A stretch of 64,000 nucleotides of DNA from Rugamonas rubra (GCF_900114705.1 NZ_FOTW01000011.1:1-64000); one strand, 5' to 3'. Positions 29,013-38,059 are shown, numbered from the stretch's first letter. Numbers and translations are program-made. The notes: generated by a model from the letters alone, not told the origin.

Positions 29013-29044
29013 AGGGGTCTGACCCCGTCCGGGGTCAGACCCCT
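29013..29044. repeat. Palindromic repeat, 15-bp perfect arms (AGGGGTCTGACCCCG)
   Basis: The arms 29013-29027 and 29030-29044 are exact inverted copies with a 2-nt loop. Each arm itself contains the shorter GGGTCTGACCC palindrome. It lies between rnm and htpX and is related to the elements at 25312 and 35711. Confidence 0.8.
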
Positions 29045-29168
29045 TTCAGCCGCGTTGCGGGGTGGCGGCCATCGTTAAGAGCAGCTTAATCGCTCCACCG
29101 CGCGCTTGCATTTGCCGGCGTCCGGCCGTATCTTATAAACTTGGCACTTGCGCCAGGGGAAACTATTT

Positions 29169-30056
29169 ATGAAACGAATCATCCTTTTCATCGCCACCAA
29201 CCTCGCCGTGATGCTGGTGTTGTCGCTGGTGTTGTCGCTGCTCGGCGTCGGCCGGCCCGGCACCGGCGCCGCCGCCGGCCTGAACATCGGCAGCCTGATG
29301 GTGTTCTCGCTGGTGGTCGGCTTCACCGGCGCCATCTTCTCGCTGCTGATCAGCAAGCCGATGGCCAAGTGGTCGACCGGCGCCCGCGTCATCGAGGCGC
29401 CGTCCTCGTCGACCGAGCTGTGGCTGGTCAACACCGTCAAGACCCTGTCCGAGCGGGCCGGCATCGCCATGCCCGAGGTCGCCATCTACCAGGGCGAGGC
29501 GAACGCCTTCGCCACCGGCGCGTTCAAGAACTCGGCGCTGGTGGCGGTGTCCACCGGCCTGCTCGAGAGCATGAACCGCGACGAGGTCGAGGCCGTGCTG
29601 GGCCACGAGATCGCCCACGTCGCCAACGGCGACATGGTGACGATGACCCTGATCCAGGGCGTGGTCAACACCTTCGTGGTGTTCCTGGCGCGGGTGGTCG
29701 GCTTCTTCGTCGACAAGGTGCTGCTCAAGAACAACGACGAGCGGCGCGGCCCCGGCATCGGCTACACCGTCACCGTGTTCGTCTGCGAGCTGCTGTTCGG
29801 CCTGGTCGCCTCGCTGATCGTCGCCTGGTTCTCGCGCCAGCGCGAGTTCCGCGCCGACGCCGGCTCGGCCAAGCTGCTCGGCAGCAGCGTGCCGATGCAG
29901 CACGCCCTGGCCCGCCTGGGCGGCATGGCGCCGGGCGAGCTGCCGCAGTCGATCGCGGCGGCCGGCATCACCAACACGGGCGGCTGGTCGGAGTTGTTCT
30001 CCACCCACCCGCCGTTGGAGCAGCGTATCGCCGCCCTGCGTGGCGTACAATTGTAA
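29169..30056 (+). CDS. htpX: Zinc metalloprotease HtpX
   Basis: A 295-residue inner-membrane M48 protease for quality control of membrane proteins. Two N-terminal membrane helices ([23 protein letters not shown] and [19 protein letters not shown]) precede the catalytic motif HEIAH near residues 146-150 ([13 protein letters not shown]), then two more helices. The third zinc ligand Glu lies in the [14 protein letters not shown] segment. Length matches E. coli HtpX (293). The start at 29169 follows AGGGGA by 9 nt; an earlier GTG-like frame is not needed. In some bacteria the gene is stress-regulated (Cpx), but no such site was looked for successfully here. Confidence 0.97.
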   Translation: MKRIILFIATNLAVMLVLSLVLSLLGVGRPGTGAAAGLNIGSLMVFSLVVGFTGAIFSLLISKPMAKWSTGARVIEAPSSSTELWLVNTVKTLSERAGIAMPEVAIYQGEANAFATGAFKNSALVAVSTGLLESMNRDEVEAVLGHEIAHVANGDMVTMTLIQGVVNTFVVFLARVVGFFVDKVLLKNNDERRGPGIGYTVTVFVCELLFGLVASLIVAWFSRQREFRADAGSAKLLGSSVPMQHALARLGGMAPGELPQSIAAAGITNTGGWSELFSTHPPLEQRIAALRGVQL

Positions 30057-30104
30057 GCACTTCAACAAGCTGCGGCGTGCCCGTCACGCCGCCCACACCG
30101 CCAC

Positions 30105-30728
30105 ATGAGTCAATTCTTCCAGGTCCACCCGGATAACCCGCAGCAGCGCCTGATCAAGCAGGCGGCGCAGATCATCCACGGCGGCGGCATCGTCGCCGTG
30201 CCGACCGATTCCTGCTACGCGCTGGTGTGCCACCTGGACGACAAGGGCGCCGTCGAGCGGCTGCGGCGCATCCGCGGCATCGACGACAAGCACCATTTGA
30301 CGCTGCTGTGCCGCGACCTGAGCGAGATCGGCGTCTACGCGCGGGTCGACAACCGCCAGTTCCGCCTGCTCAAGGCGGCCACGCCGGGGCCCTACACCTT
30401 CATCCTCGAGGCCACCAAGTGCGTGCCGCGCCGGCTGAGCCATCCATCGCGCAAGACCATCGGCCTGCGCGTGCCGGAGAACGTCATCGTGCAGGCGCTG
30501 CTGGCCGAGCTGCAGCAGCCGCTGCTGGGCACCACCTTGATCCTGCCCGGCGACGCCGACGCGCTGACCGACGCCGACAGCATCCGCGAGCGCATCGAGA
30601 AGCAGATCGAGCTGATCATCGACGGTGGTGCCTGCAGCCTGGAGCCGACCACGGTGATCGACCTGAGCGGGCCCGACGCCACGCTGCTGCGCCAGGGGCG
30701 CGGCGACGCCGCCATGTTCGGCCTGTAG
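30105..30728 (+). CDS. Sua5/YciO/YrdC family protein (L-threonylcarbamoyladenylate synthase-type)
   Basis: A 207-residue protein. The N-terminal motif GGIVAVPTDSCYALVCHLDDKGAVERLRRIRGIDDKHHLTLLCRDLSEI is the RNA/nucleotide-binding YrdC fold, and TPGPYTFILEATKCVPRRLSHPSRKTIGLRVP is the conserved central part. The family head TsaC makes threonylcarbamoyl-AMP for tRNA t6A; the YciO subgroup is a close relative whose role is less clear. The genome neighbourhood (rnm, trpS) fits the YciO subgroup. It starts 48 bp after htpX. The gene is therefore named by family rather than by reaction. Confidence 0.88.
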   Translation: MSQFFQVHPDNPQQRLIKQAAQIIHGGGIVAVPTDSCYALVCHLDDKGAVERLRRIRGIDDKHHLTLLCRDLSEIGVYARVDNRQFRLLKAATPGPYTFILEATKCVPRRLSHPSRKTIGLRVPENVIVQALLAELQQPLLGTTLILPGDADALTDADSIRERIEKQIELIIDGGACSLEPTTVIDLSGPDATLLRQGRGDAAMFGL

Positions 30729-30885
30729 GGGCCGCCTTGCCGCCGCCCGCCGCCGCGTTCGCCGCCGCGCCTGCCGTCGAGTTCCGTATCGTTTTTCCGC
30801 CGCGTCCCTGCCTCGACGCGCCCGACCATGCCCTTCGCCGCGCCCGGCCCAAGTCCGGCCGCGCGGCTCTGATAGAATCGCGTCC

Positions 30886-31545
30886 ATGAACGACATCATG
30901 CAAACCATAGCGGTGTACGCACTGCCCGTCCTTTTTGCCATCACCCTGCACGAAGCCGCCCACGCCTACGCCGCCAAGTATTTCGGCGACAGCACCGCCT
31001 TCCTGGCCGGCCGCATGAGCATGAATCCGCTCAAGCACATCGACCTGCTGGGCACCATCGTGATTCCCATCGCGCTGTACATCGCCACCGAGGGCAAGTT
31101 CGTCTTCGGCTACGCCAAGCCGGTGCCGGTCGATTTCGGCAACCTGCGCAATCCAAAAAAACAAATGGCCTGGGTGGCGCTGGCCGGCCCGGCGTCGAAC
31201 TTCGTCATGGCCTTCGGCTGGATGGTCGCGTCACTGCTGCTGGGCGCCGGCGGCGTGCAGGAGCCCTTCCTGTGGGAAATGGCCAAGGCCGGCGTGCTGG
31301 TCAACATCCTGATGTTCTCGTTCAACCTGGTGCCCATCCCGCCGCTCGACGGCGGCCGCATCGTCACCAGCCTGCTGCCGCACAAGCTGGCCTACCAGTT
31401 CGCCCGCATCGAACCGTATGGCTTCTTCATCGTGCTGGCCTTGATATACTTTAAGATCCTGAACTTCTGGGTGGTGCCGGTGGCGGTCTTGACCGAGACC
31501 CTGCTGCATCTGATCCTGAGTCCGCTTTCCTTCCTTTTGAACTGA
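30886..31545 (+). CDS. Site-2 protease family (M50) membrane protein
   Basis: A 219-residue polytopic inner-membrane metalloprotease. The zinc motif HEAAH is at residues 22-26 within the first transmembrane helix (VLFAITLHEAAHAYAAKYFG), and the third ligand motif NLVPIPPLDGGR lies near residue 148, as in S2P family members of the YwhC/Rv1420 subgroup. Four hydrophobic segments are visible. The length (about 220) is typical for this compact subgroup without a PDZ domain. Its substrates are unknown. It precedes trpS by 6 bp, a pairing frequent in Betaproteobacteria. Confidence 0.93.
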   Translation: MNDIMQTIAVYALPVLFAITLHEAAHAYAAKYFGDSTAFLAGRMSMNPLKHIDLLGTIVIPIALYIATEGKFVFGYAKPVPVDFGNLRNPKKQMAWVALAGPASNFVMAFGWMVASLLLGAGGVQEPFLWEMAKAGVLVNILMFSFNLVPIPPLDGGRIVTSLLPHKLAYQFARIEPYGFFIVLALIYFKILNFWVVPVAVLTETLLHLILSPLSFLLN

Positions 31546-31551
31546 CCCACT

Positions 31552-32754
31552 ATGTATCCCGATCGCGTAGTCTCCGGCATGCGGCCCACCGGCAGCATGC
31601 ACCTCGGCCACTTCCACGGCGCGCTGAAGAACTGGATCAAGCTGCAGTCCGAGCTGCCCTGCCTGTTCTTCGTGGCCGACTGGCACGCCCTGACCACGCA
31701 CTACGACGACCCGGGCATCATCGAGCGCAGCACCTGGGACATGCTGGTCGACTGGCTGGCGGCCGGCGTCGACCCGTCGCAGGCGACCCTGTTCATCCAG
31801 TCCAAGGTGCCCGAGCACGCCGAGCTGCACCTGCTGCTGTCGATGGCCACACCGCTCGGCTGGCTCGAGCGGGTGCCGACCTACAAGGACCAGATCGACA
31901 ACCTGAGCAGCAAGGACCTGGCCACCTACGGCTTCCTCGGCTACCCGCTGCTGCAGGCGGCCGACGTGCTGATCTACCGCGCCAGCCAGGTGCCGGTGGG
32001 CGACGACCAGGTGCCGCACATCGAGATGATGCGCGAGATCGCGCGCCGCTTCAACCATCTGTACGGCAAGGAGAAGGGCTTCGAGGGGAAGGCGCAGGAG
32101 GCCGTCAAGAAGCTGGGCAGCAAGCGCGCCAAGCTGTACAACGAGCTGCGCACCGAATACCAGCAGGACGGCAAGGACGACGCGCTGGAGCAGGCCAAGG
32201 CCATGCTCGACGACGCCCAGAGCCTGTCGATGATCGACCGCGAGCGCCTGTTCGGCTACCTCGAGGGCAGCCGCAAGCTGATCCTGGTCGAGCCGCAGGC
32301 GCGCCTGACGGCGGCCTCGCGCCTGCCCGGCCTGGACGGGCGCAAGATGTCCAAGAGCTACGGCAACGCCATCGCCCTGCGCGAGGACAAGGACGTGGTC
32401 GCCAAGAAGGTGCGCACCATGCCGACCGACCCGGCGCGGGTGCGCCGCAGCGACGTGGGCGACCCGGCCAAGTGCCCGGTGTGGCAGTTCCACGAGGTGT
32501 ATTCCGACGCCGCCACCAAGGAGTGGGTGGTGAAGGGCTGCAAGTCGGCCGGCATCGGCTGCCTCGAGTGCAAGCAGCCGGTGATCGACGCCATCGTCAA
32601 GGAGCAGGAGCCGATGCACGAGCGCGCCCAGCAATACCTGGACGACCCCTCGCTGGTGCGCGCCATCGTCGCCGACGGCAACGACGTGGCGCGCAAGCTG
32701 GCGCAGGAGACCATGCGCGACGTGCGCGAGGCGATGGGGCTGGCCTACTCATGA
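31552..32754 (+). CDS. trpS: Tryptophan-tRNA ligase
   Basis: A 400-residue class I aminoacyl-tRNA synthetase that charges tRNA-Trp. The HIGH-equivalent motif appears as HLGHFHGAL at about residues 15-20, the specificity region as LFFVADWHALTTHYDD, and the KMSKS loop as GRKMSKSYGN near residue 265. It is longer than E. coli TrpS (334) because of an insertion in the middle (QEAVKKLGSKRAKLYNELRTEYQQDGKDDALEQAKAM) and a longer C-terminus, as seen in other Betaproteobacteria. Its stop overlaps the next gene's start (ATGA), so the methyltransferase is translationally coupled. Confidence 0.98.
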   Translation: MYPDRVVSGMRPTGSMHLGHFHGALKNWIKLQSELPCLFFVADWHALTTHYDDPGIIERSTWDMLVDWLAAGVDPSQATLFIQSKVPEHAELHLLLSMATPLGWLERVPTYKDQIDNLSSKDLATYGFLGYPLLQAADVLIYRASQVPVGDDQVPHIEMMREIARRFNHLYGKEKGFEGKAQEAVKKLGSKRAKLYNELRTEYQQDGKDDALEQAKAMLDDAQSLSMIDRERLFGYLEGSRKLILVEPQARLTAASRLPGLDGRKMSKSYGNAIALREDKDVVAKKVRTMPTDPARVRRSDVGDPAKCPVWQFHEVYSDAATKEWVVKGCKSAGIGCLECKQPVIDAIVKEQEPMHERAQQYLDDPSLVRAIVADGNDVARKLAQETMRDVREAMGLAYS

Positions 32755-33365
32755 GCGGCGTCGACCTGGGCGGCGCGCACGAGGCGGCGCACAACGCGGC
32801 GCACAACGGCGGCCACGGCGGCGAGACCGTCTCGGCCTGGGTGCGCCGCTACGCCCCGTTGATGCCGGGCGGCGAGGCGCTCGACCTGGCCTGCGGCAGC
32901 GGCCGCCACGCGCGCCACCTGGCCGCGCTGGGCCACGCCGTGGTCGCCGTCGACCGCGACCCGGCCGCGCTGGCCGCCGCCGCCGGGCCGGGCATCGTCA
33001 CCTCGCAGATCGAGCTGGAGGCGGCCGACGCCGCCTGGCCCTTCGGCCCGGGGCGCTTCGCCGGCATCGTCGTCACCAACTACCTGCACCGTCCGCTGCT
33101 GGCCGGCATGGTGGCCAGCCTGGCGCCGAACGGCATGTTGATCTATGAAACCTTCGCCGACGGCAACGCCCGTTTCGGCAAGCCCTCGAATCCCGACTTT
33201 TTGCTGCGGCCCGGCGAACTGTTGGCCTGGGCGCGCGACCACGAGTTGCGCGTGATCGCCTACGAGGACGGCGTGCTGGACGCGCCAAAAGCTGCGATGG
33301 TGCAACGAATCTGCGCCGTCAAGGCGGAATTCCCCCGCGAGGCGGCGTTATTGCCGTCATTTTGA
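32751..33365 (+). CDS. Class I SAM-dependent methyltransferase
   Basis: A 204-residue protein with a His/Ala-rich start (GGAHEAAHNAAHNGGHGG). The SAM-binding motif I is GGEALDLACGSGRHARHLAALGHAVVAVDRDPAALAAA, followed by FAGIVVTNYLHRPLLAGMVASLAPNGMLIYETFADGNARFGKPSNPDFLLRPGELL. This is the pattern of the TehB/UbiE-like small methyltransferases often annotated tellurite-resistance-type. The acceptor is unknown. The ATG overlaps the trpS stop by 4 bp. An upstream open frame that overlaps trpS has no coding support. Confidence 0.9.
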   Translation: MSGVDLGGAHEAAHNAAHNGGHGGETVSAWVRRYAPLMPGGEALDLACGSGRHARHLAALGHAVVAVDRDPAALAAAAGPGIVTSQIELEAADAAWPFGPGRFAGIVVTNYLHRPLLAGMVASLAPNGMLIYETFADGNARFGKPSNPDFLLRPGELLAWARDHELRVIAYEDGVLDAPKAAMVQRICAVKAEFPREAALLPSF

Positions 33366-33449
33366 ACGCCGATTGTCGGCCGAGATGCTCCACATACTCG
33401 GGCTATGGTCTACAATCGTTGTTTTAATTCTTCACCCAATTGGTAATCT

Positions 33450-34328
33450 ATGATTAAGGGCAGCATAGTAGCAATCGTCACCCCGATGCACGCAGACGGC
33501 AGTCTGGACTATCCGGGTTTGCAAAAATTGGTGGACTGGCACATCGCCGAGGGCACGGACAGCATCGTCATCGTCGGCACCACCGGCGAGTCGGCCACCG
33601 TCTCGGTCGAGGAGCACTGCGCGCTGATCAAGGCGACGGTGGGCTATGCCAAGGGCCGCATCCCGATCATCGCCGGCACCGGCGGCAACTCCACCGAGGA
33701 GGCCATCAAGCTGACCCGCTACGCCAAGGAAGCCGGCGCCGACGCCGCCTTGTCGGTGGTGCCGTACTACAACCGGCCGACCCAGGAGGGCATGTACCAG
33801 CACTTCAAGGCGATCGCCGAGGCGGTCGACCTGCCGATCATCCTGTACAACGTGCCGGGCCGCACCGTGGCCGACATGAGCAACGAGACCGTGCTGCGCT
33901 TGGCGGCGGTCCCCGGCATCGTCGGCATCAAGGACGCCACCGGCAACATCGGCCGCGGCTACGACCTGCTGCGCCTGGTGCCGAAGAGCTTCGCCGTCTA
34001 CTCGGGCGACGATCCGAGCGCGCTGGCGCTGATGCTGGCCGGCGGCCAGGGCAACATCTCGGTCACCGCCAACGTGGCGCCGCGCGCCATGCACGAGATG
34101 TGCAAGGCGGCCATGGCCGGCGACATCGCCAATGCCGTCGAGATCAACAACAAGGTCTTCCCGCTGCACCAGAAACTCTTCATCGAACCGAACCCGGTGC
34201 CGGTCAAGTGGGCCCTGGCCGAGATGGGCATGATGCCCGCCGGCCTGCGCCTGCCGCTGGTGCCGCTGGCCGCCGAGTGCCACGACGCCGTCCGCGCCGC
34301 CCTGCGCGAAGCCGGCGTGATGCCGTAA
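33450..34328 (+). CDS. dapA: 4-hydroxy-tetrahydrodipicolinate synthase
   Basis: A 292-residue enzyme condensing pyruvate with aspartate semialdehyde, the first committed step toward diaminopimelate and lysine. Family signatures are [48 protein letters not shown] and [45 protein letters not shown]. The catalytic Tyr is in LYNVPGRT and the Schiff-base Lys in [11 protein letters not shown]. Length equals E. coli DapA. A TACAAT -10-like sequence lies about 35 bp upstream. It is followed by bamC, the same order as dapA-bamC in E. coli. Confidence 0.98.
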   Translation: MIKGSIVAIVTPMHADGSLDYPGLQKLVDWHIAEGTDSIVIVGTTGESATVSVEEHCALIKATVGYAKGRIPIIAGTGGNSTEEAIKLTRYAKEAGADAALSVVPYYNRPTQEGMYQHFKAIAEAVDLPIILYNVPGRTVADMSNETVLRLAAVPGIVGIKDATGNIGRGYDLLRLVPKSFAVYSGDDPSALALMLAGGQGNISVTANVAPRAMHEMCKAAMAGDIANAVEINNKVFPLHQKLFIEPNPVPVKWALAEMGMMPAGLRLPLVPLAAECHDAVRAALREAGVMP

Positions 34329-34404
34329 GCAGCAACAAGCCCCGGCCACACCCGGCCGGGACCTCCGATACCAGCTGCATTCCAGCTACTTATCCAGTAA
34401 CGAC

Positions 34405-35568
34405 ATGACTATTCGCAAGACAGCTTCTCTTTCCCCGCAGCGCGCCGTGGTAGTTGGCGCCCTGATGGCCAGTTTGACCGGTTGCGGCATGATCGGCTCC
34501 GTCATCGGAACCGACAAGGTGGACTACAAGTCCGCCAAGAAAGCCAGCACGCTGGACGTGCCGCCGGACCTGACGCAATTGCAGAAAGACAATCGCTATT
34601 CGCTGCCGGATTCGACCCTGGGCGTGGCCACCGCGTCCGGCTACAACGCGCAGAAGAACGGCGCCCCGGCCGGCGTCGCCGTCGGTGGCGGCCAGGCGGT
34701 CGCGCCGACCACCCTGAGCAGCATCAAGGTCGAGCGCGCGGGCAACCAGCGCTGGCTGGTGCTCAAGCAGACGCCGGAGCAGCTGTGGCCGCAGCTGAAG
34801 AGCTTCTGGGAGGAGTCCGGCTTCACGCTGGCGCTCGACATGCCGAGCGCCGGCATCATGGAAACCGAGTGGAACGAGAACCGCGCCAAGATCCCGCAGG
34901 ACTTCATCCGCAACACGGTGGGCAAGGTGTTCGACTCGCTGTACTCGAGCGGCGAGCGCGACAAGTTCCGCACCCGCATCGAGCGCCTGGCGGACGGCTC
35001 GAGCGAGATCTACATCAGCCACCGCGGCGCCCAGGAGGTGATCACCGGCGCGCAGAAGGACGGCACGATGTGGACCGCGCGGCCCAACGATCCGGGCCTG
35101 GAGGCGCAGTTCCTGGCGCGCCTGATGACCAAGCTGGGCAGCAGCACCGACGAGGCGCAGGCGAAGACCGCCGTCGCCTCGGCCATCGTGCAGCCGCAGC
35201 ACGCCAGCCTGGTCGGCGCCGGTGTCAGCCGCGCCGTCGAGGTCGACGAGGGCTTCGACCGCGCCTGGCGCCGGGTCGGCCTGGCGTTGGACCGCGCCGG
35301 CTTCACCGTCGAGGACCGCGACCGCACCCAGGGCGTCTACTTCGTCCGCTATGTCGACCAGGACAGCGGTCCGACCAAGGGCTTCTTCAGCAAGCTGTTC
35401 AGCTGGGGCTCGTCGGAGTCGGACAAGGAGGCGCAACGCTACCGCATCGCGGTCAAGGCCGGCGCCGGCAGCAACAGCCTGGTCACCGTGCTGAGCAACG
35501 AAGGCAAGGGCGACCAGAGCGCCACCGCCGAGAAGATCCTGACCCTGCTGCACGAGCAACTGAAGTAA
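34405..35568 (+). CDS. bamC: Outer membrane protein assembly factor BamC
   Basis: A 387-residue lipoprotein of the BAM complex that folds beta-barrel proteins into the outer membrane. A signal peptide with lipobox (ALMASLTGCGMIG) is followed by the unstructured N-terminal segment that in E. coli binds BamD (DKVDYKSAKKASTLDVPPDLTQLQKDNRYSLPD). Two helix-grip domains follow (NQRWLVLKQTPEQLWPQLKSFWEESGFTLALDMPSAGIMETEWNENRAKIP and DRAWRRVGLALDRAGFTVEDRDRTQGVYFVRYVD). The dapA-bamC order is conserved. A bidirectional terminator follows at 35617. Confidence 0.95.
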   Translation: MTIRKTASLSPQRAVVVGALMASLTGCGMIGSVIGTDKVDYKSAKKASTLDVPPDLTQLQKDNRYSLPDSTLGVATASGYNAQKNGAPAGVAVGGGQAVAPTTLSSIKVERAGNQRWLVLKQTPEQLWPQLKSFWEESGFTLALDMPSAGIMETEWNENRAKIPQDFIRNTVGKVFDSLYSSGERDKFRTRIERLADGSSEIYISHRGAQEVITGAQKDGTMWTARPNDPGLEAQFLARLMTKLGSSTDEAQAKTAVASAIVQPQHASLVGAGVSRAVEVDEGFDRAWRRVGLALDRAGFTVEDRDRTQGVYFVRYVDQDSGPTKGFFSKLFSWGSSESDKEAQRYRIAVKAGAGSNSLVTVLSNEGKGDQSATAEKILTLLHEQLK

Positions 35569-35616
35569 TCCGAAGTTAATTCGGTCCCGTCGCCGCCCCG
35601 GCGGCGGCGGGACGTA

Positions 35617-35643
35617 AAAAAACCGGCTACGCGCCGGTTTTTT
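35617..35643. terminator. Bidirectional terminator after bamC
   Basis: The stem AAAAAACCGGC / GCCGGTTTTTT with a 5-nt TACGC loop gives a U-tract in both directions. It lies 49 bp after the bamC stop. Confidence 0.9.
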
Positions 35644-35710
35644 CTTGCCTGCTTACGCACGGCGCCCCCCCCCCCGTTTTCCTGCGCGGCATAGCCGGCG
35701 GCGGCGGATT

Positions 35711-35740
35711 GGGGTCAGACCCCCGCGGGGGGCTGACCCC
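35711..35740. repeat. Palindromic repeat GGGGTCAGACCCCCG type
   Basis: A 15-bp inverted repeat with one mismatch and no loop sits between two terminators in the bamC / lipoprotein convergent region. It belongs to the same family as 25312 and 29013. Confidence 0.75.
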
Positions 35741-35783
35741 GGGTTGCCGGGGTTGTCCTGCCTTTTGCAAAAGCGACAGGCGA

Positions 35784-35813
35784 AAAAAAACCGACCCGAA
35801 GGTCGGTTTTTTT
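35784..35813. terminator. Bidirectional terminator of the Ala/Pro-rich lipoprotein gene
   Basis: AAAAAAACCGACC, loop CGAA, GGTCGGTTTTTTT: a 13-bp perfect stem including A/T tracts, 11 bp beyond the minus-strand lipoprotein stop and also oriented to stop transcription from the left. Confidence 0.92.
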
Positions 35814-35824
35814 CATCGAGCTGA

Positions 35825-36061
35825 TTACTTCGAAGCAGCAGGAGCGGCCGAAGCGGCTGGAGCAGCAGCAGCGTCCGAAGCAGCAGGAGCAGCAGCGGCC
35901 GAAGCAGCAGGAGCAGCAGCAGCGTCAGCAGCTGGAGCGGCAGCAGGAGCGGCGGCTTCTGGAGCAGCTACTGGAGCTGGAGCAGCAGGAGCTTCTTCTT
36001 TTTTCGAGCAAGCAGCCAGAGCAACGGTCAACAGGGAGATGATCAGCAGGGATTTTTTCAT
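35825..36061 (-). CDS. Small Ala/Pro-rich lipoprotein
   Basis: A 78-residue protein. The signal peptide MKKSLLIISLLTVALAACSK has a lipobox (LAAC, Cys18) and Ser/Lys after it. The mature part is almost entirely Ala and Pro with a few acidic residues (KKEEAPAAPAPVAAPEAAAP, then repeats of AAAAPAAS), a low-complexity spacer-like tail. Proteins of this kind are often abundant envelope components in Burkholderiales, but no function is established. It is monocistronic, between its own terminator and an AT-rich promoter region containing an 18-bp palindrome. Confidence 0.85.
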   Translation of the reverse strand: MKKSLLIISLLTVALAACSKKEEAPAAPAPVAAPEAAAPAAAPAADAAAAPAASAAAAPAASDAAAAPAASAAPAASK

Positions 36062-36110
36062 GGGGTTTTCCTCAATTAATTCAAAATTAAAAACAACAAT
36101 GTTGCGATGA

Positions 36111-36128
36111 ATAATTACCGGTAATTAT
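36111..36128. promoter_or_regulatory. 18-bp perfect palindrome in lipoprotein promoter region
   Basis: ATAATTACCGGTAATTAT is a perfect palindrome 50-67 bp upstream of the lipoprotein ATG, overlapping AT-rich sequence that could hold the -10 element. It is a candidate operator for an unknown regulator. Confidence 0.4.
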
Positions 36129-36356
36129 CGCTCATTAGGGCGTCTTCGAAGGCTTTTCGTACCATAGGGTGCCTGCCAGACAACGGAAACTTCCTAACCG
36201 AATATTATAGCGATTTTTGGTGCGTCGCAATAGCCGCGACAGCCGTTTTCACAACTATTTTGCGATATCGCAACTTTTCGGTTCCCACCACGTCGGACGG
36301 AGTGGTCACCTTCACCAGTTTTCAAGTCGAACAAGCGCATTCTACCTTGATCTTGC

Positions 36357-36833
36357 TCATAATCCAGCTGTACTTGCGTGCAAACCGGGCAAGGATTCGC
36401 TCCATATTGATTCAAATCGATCCGACGCTAACTTTATGGCATCGGAATCGGCGAAAACCGCCTCGCCGCGCAGATGGTCGCAATGGAAACGGCGCACCAG
36501 CATGGCGCCGTCGGCCAGGCAGAAGGAGTCGCTCAGCTGGCGCAGGCCGGCCGGCGTCTGGCGGCATTCGACGGCGTGGCCGAAATCGGCCAGCAAACGC
36601 AGGAAACGGGGCGCCATGCGCTGCAGGTGCGCGTTGCTGTGCGCCACCAGGCGCAGCCGGCCGTGGCCGGCCAGGAAGCGGCGCAGTTCGGCGTCCAGCG
36701 CCGAGTGGCCCAGGTTCCAGAGCGAGAAGTCGGGGTCGAACAGGTCCAGGCTGTGTTCGGCCCGCGCCAGGCAGCCGCGCAGCTGCTGTTCGAATTCCAT
36801 CCGGCTAGAAAACGGCTGCGACGACTGCTCCAT
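36357..36833 (-). CDS. Conserved hypothetical protein, DUF7931-like
   Basis: A 158-residue soluble protein whose core (RMEFEQQLRGCLARAEHSLDLFDPDFSLWNLGHSALDAELRRFLAGHGRLRLVAHSNAHLQRMAPRFLRLLADFGHAVECRQTP) resembles phospholipase-D-like fold proteins that have lost the HKD catalytic motif. The ending FESIWSESLPGLHASTAGL matches the F..IW..S.P...AT.LGL tail common to this group. It follows the JmjC oxygenase gene by 27 bp on the same strand and is probably co-transcribed. The family assignment is from memory of sequence style and is moderate. Confidence 0.7.
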   Translation of the reverse strand: MEQSSQPFSSRMEFEQQLRGCLARAEHSLDLFDPDFSLWNLGHSALDAELRRFLAGHGRLRLVAHSNAHLQRMAPRFLRLLADFGHAVECRQTPAGLRQLSDSFCLADGAMLVRRFHCDHLRGEAVFADSDAIKLASDRFESIWSESLPGLHASTAGL

Positions 36834-36860
36834 GGGGCCTCCTGGGGTGGGTTGCGCGTG

Positions 36861-37982
36861 TTAGGCCAGTTCGATCCAGCCGTCCTGGTACCAGGTGTAG
36901 AGCGCGTCCATGACGTCCTGCGAGGCCTTGGCCAGGGCGGCGCCGTCGAGGGCGCGGGCGTTGGCCAGGGCCTCCAGCGTGGCCTTGTCGGCGCGGCCGA
37001 TGGCGAAGGACTCGCCGTTGATGAAGACGTGCTTGCCACGGTACAGCATCAAGGTCTTGCGCGACAGCGCCAGGCCGCGCTTGGCGGCCGCCTCGGCGAA
37101 CTTGCCGACGTTGAGCGGGCGCGCCGGACCCTTGAAGAACACATTGTGCTTCGGCTCGGACAGGTGCTCGCCGAGGAAGATGGTGACGTCGTCCTCGGTG
37201 AAGCGCACCTTGTTGAGCTCGTCGGCGACGGTGCTCAGCATGTGGCGCGGGATCTCGGCCGGCTTGTTGCTGGCCTCCAGCTCCGGGTCGGCGTAGCGGC
37301 CGGGCAGGTCGATCGAGTCGGCCATGAACTGCAGGAAGGCCTCGCCCAGCTCCTGGAACGAGGGCGAGCGGAAGCCGATCGAATAGGTCTGGCAGTCGCC
37401 GATGGCGACGCCGTCGTGGGCGTAGTGGGGCGGCAGGTAGAGCATGTCGCCCGGTTCGAGGATGAACTCCTCGTTGGGCTTGAAGTTGGCCAGGATCTTC
37501 AGCGGCAGGCCGTCGATCACGCTCAGGTCCTTTTGCGGGCCGATGCGCCAGCGGCGCTGGCCGTGGGCCTGCAGCAGGAACACGTCGTAGGAGTCGAAGT
37601 GCGGGCCGACGCCGCCGCCGTCGGTGGCGAAGCTGACCATCAGGTCGTCCAGGCGGGCGTCCGGCAGGAAGCGGAACTGGCGCAGCAGCGCGTCGGCGCG
37701 GGCGTCGTGCAGGTTGACGCCCTGCACCAGCAGCGACCATTCCTTCTGCGTGCGCGGCGGCAGCGCCGTCAGCGGGCCGTGCTGCATGGCCCACTGGCCG
37801 CCGCTGGCGCTGACCAGGCGCGCTTCGACGTGGTCCTGGGCGGCCAGCGCGGCCAGCGCGTCGACGCTGAGCAGGGGCTTGAAATTGGGGATGGCCTGGC
37901 GGATCAGCAGGGGCTTCTTGTGCCAGTAGTCGCGCAGGAATTGCGCCGGCGTGATGTCGCCGAGGAGGGGTAATTTTTTCAT
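36861..37982 (-). CDS. JmjC/cupin-type ribosomal protein oxygenase (RoxA/YcfD-like)
   Basis: A 373-residue Fe(II)/2-oxoglutarate oxygenase. In E. coli YcfD/RoxA hydroxylates an arginine of ribosomal protein L16. Matching parts are DYWHKKPLLIRQAIPNF at the start, the double-stranded beta-helix with metal motif GPHFDSYDVFLLQAHGQRRWRIG (HxD), GDMLYLPPHYAHDGVAIGDCQTYSIGFRSPS with the third ligand His, and a C-terminal dimerisation and winged-helix region. Length is close to E. coli YcfD (373). It is encoded upstream of the 158-residue protein and divergent from slyD. L16 as substrate is inferred from the family. Confidence 0.9.
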   Translation of the reverse strand: MKKLPLLGDITPAQFLRDYWHKKPLLIRQAIPNFKPLLSVDALAALAAQDHVEARLVSASGGQWAMQHGPLTALPPRTQKEWSLLVQGVNLHDARADALLRQFRFLPDARLDDLMVSFATDGGGVGPHFDSYDVFLLQAHGQRRWRIGPQKDLSVIDGLPLKILANFKPNEEFILEPGDMLYLPPHYAHDGVAIGDCQTYSIGFRSPSFQELGEAFLQFMADSIDLPGRYADPELEASNKPAEIPRHMLSTVADELNKVRFTEDDVTIFLGEHLSEPKHNVFFKGPARPLNVGKFAEAAAKRGLALSRKTLMLYRGKHVFINGESFAIGRADKATLEALANARALDGAALAKASQDVMDALYTWYQDGWIELA

Positions 37983-38059
37983 ACGACATTATAACCATCG
38001 GCGTCGCGCCGCTGCAGGGATTTGCGCCGCCGCGGCGCCAGCGGCGGGCGCAGGCAGGG

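Noticed and set aside
36194..36415. 73-codon minus-strand open frame with a CPVC motif
   Set aside because: It overlaps the C-terminal coding part of the DUF7931-like gene in another frame, and that gene's ending matches its family. No ribosome site was seen.
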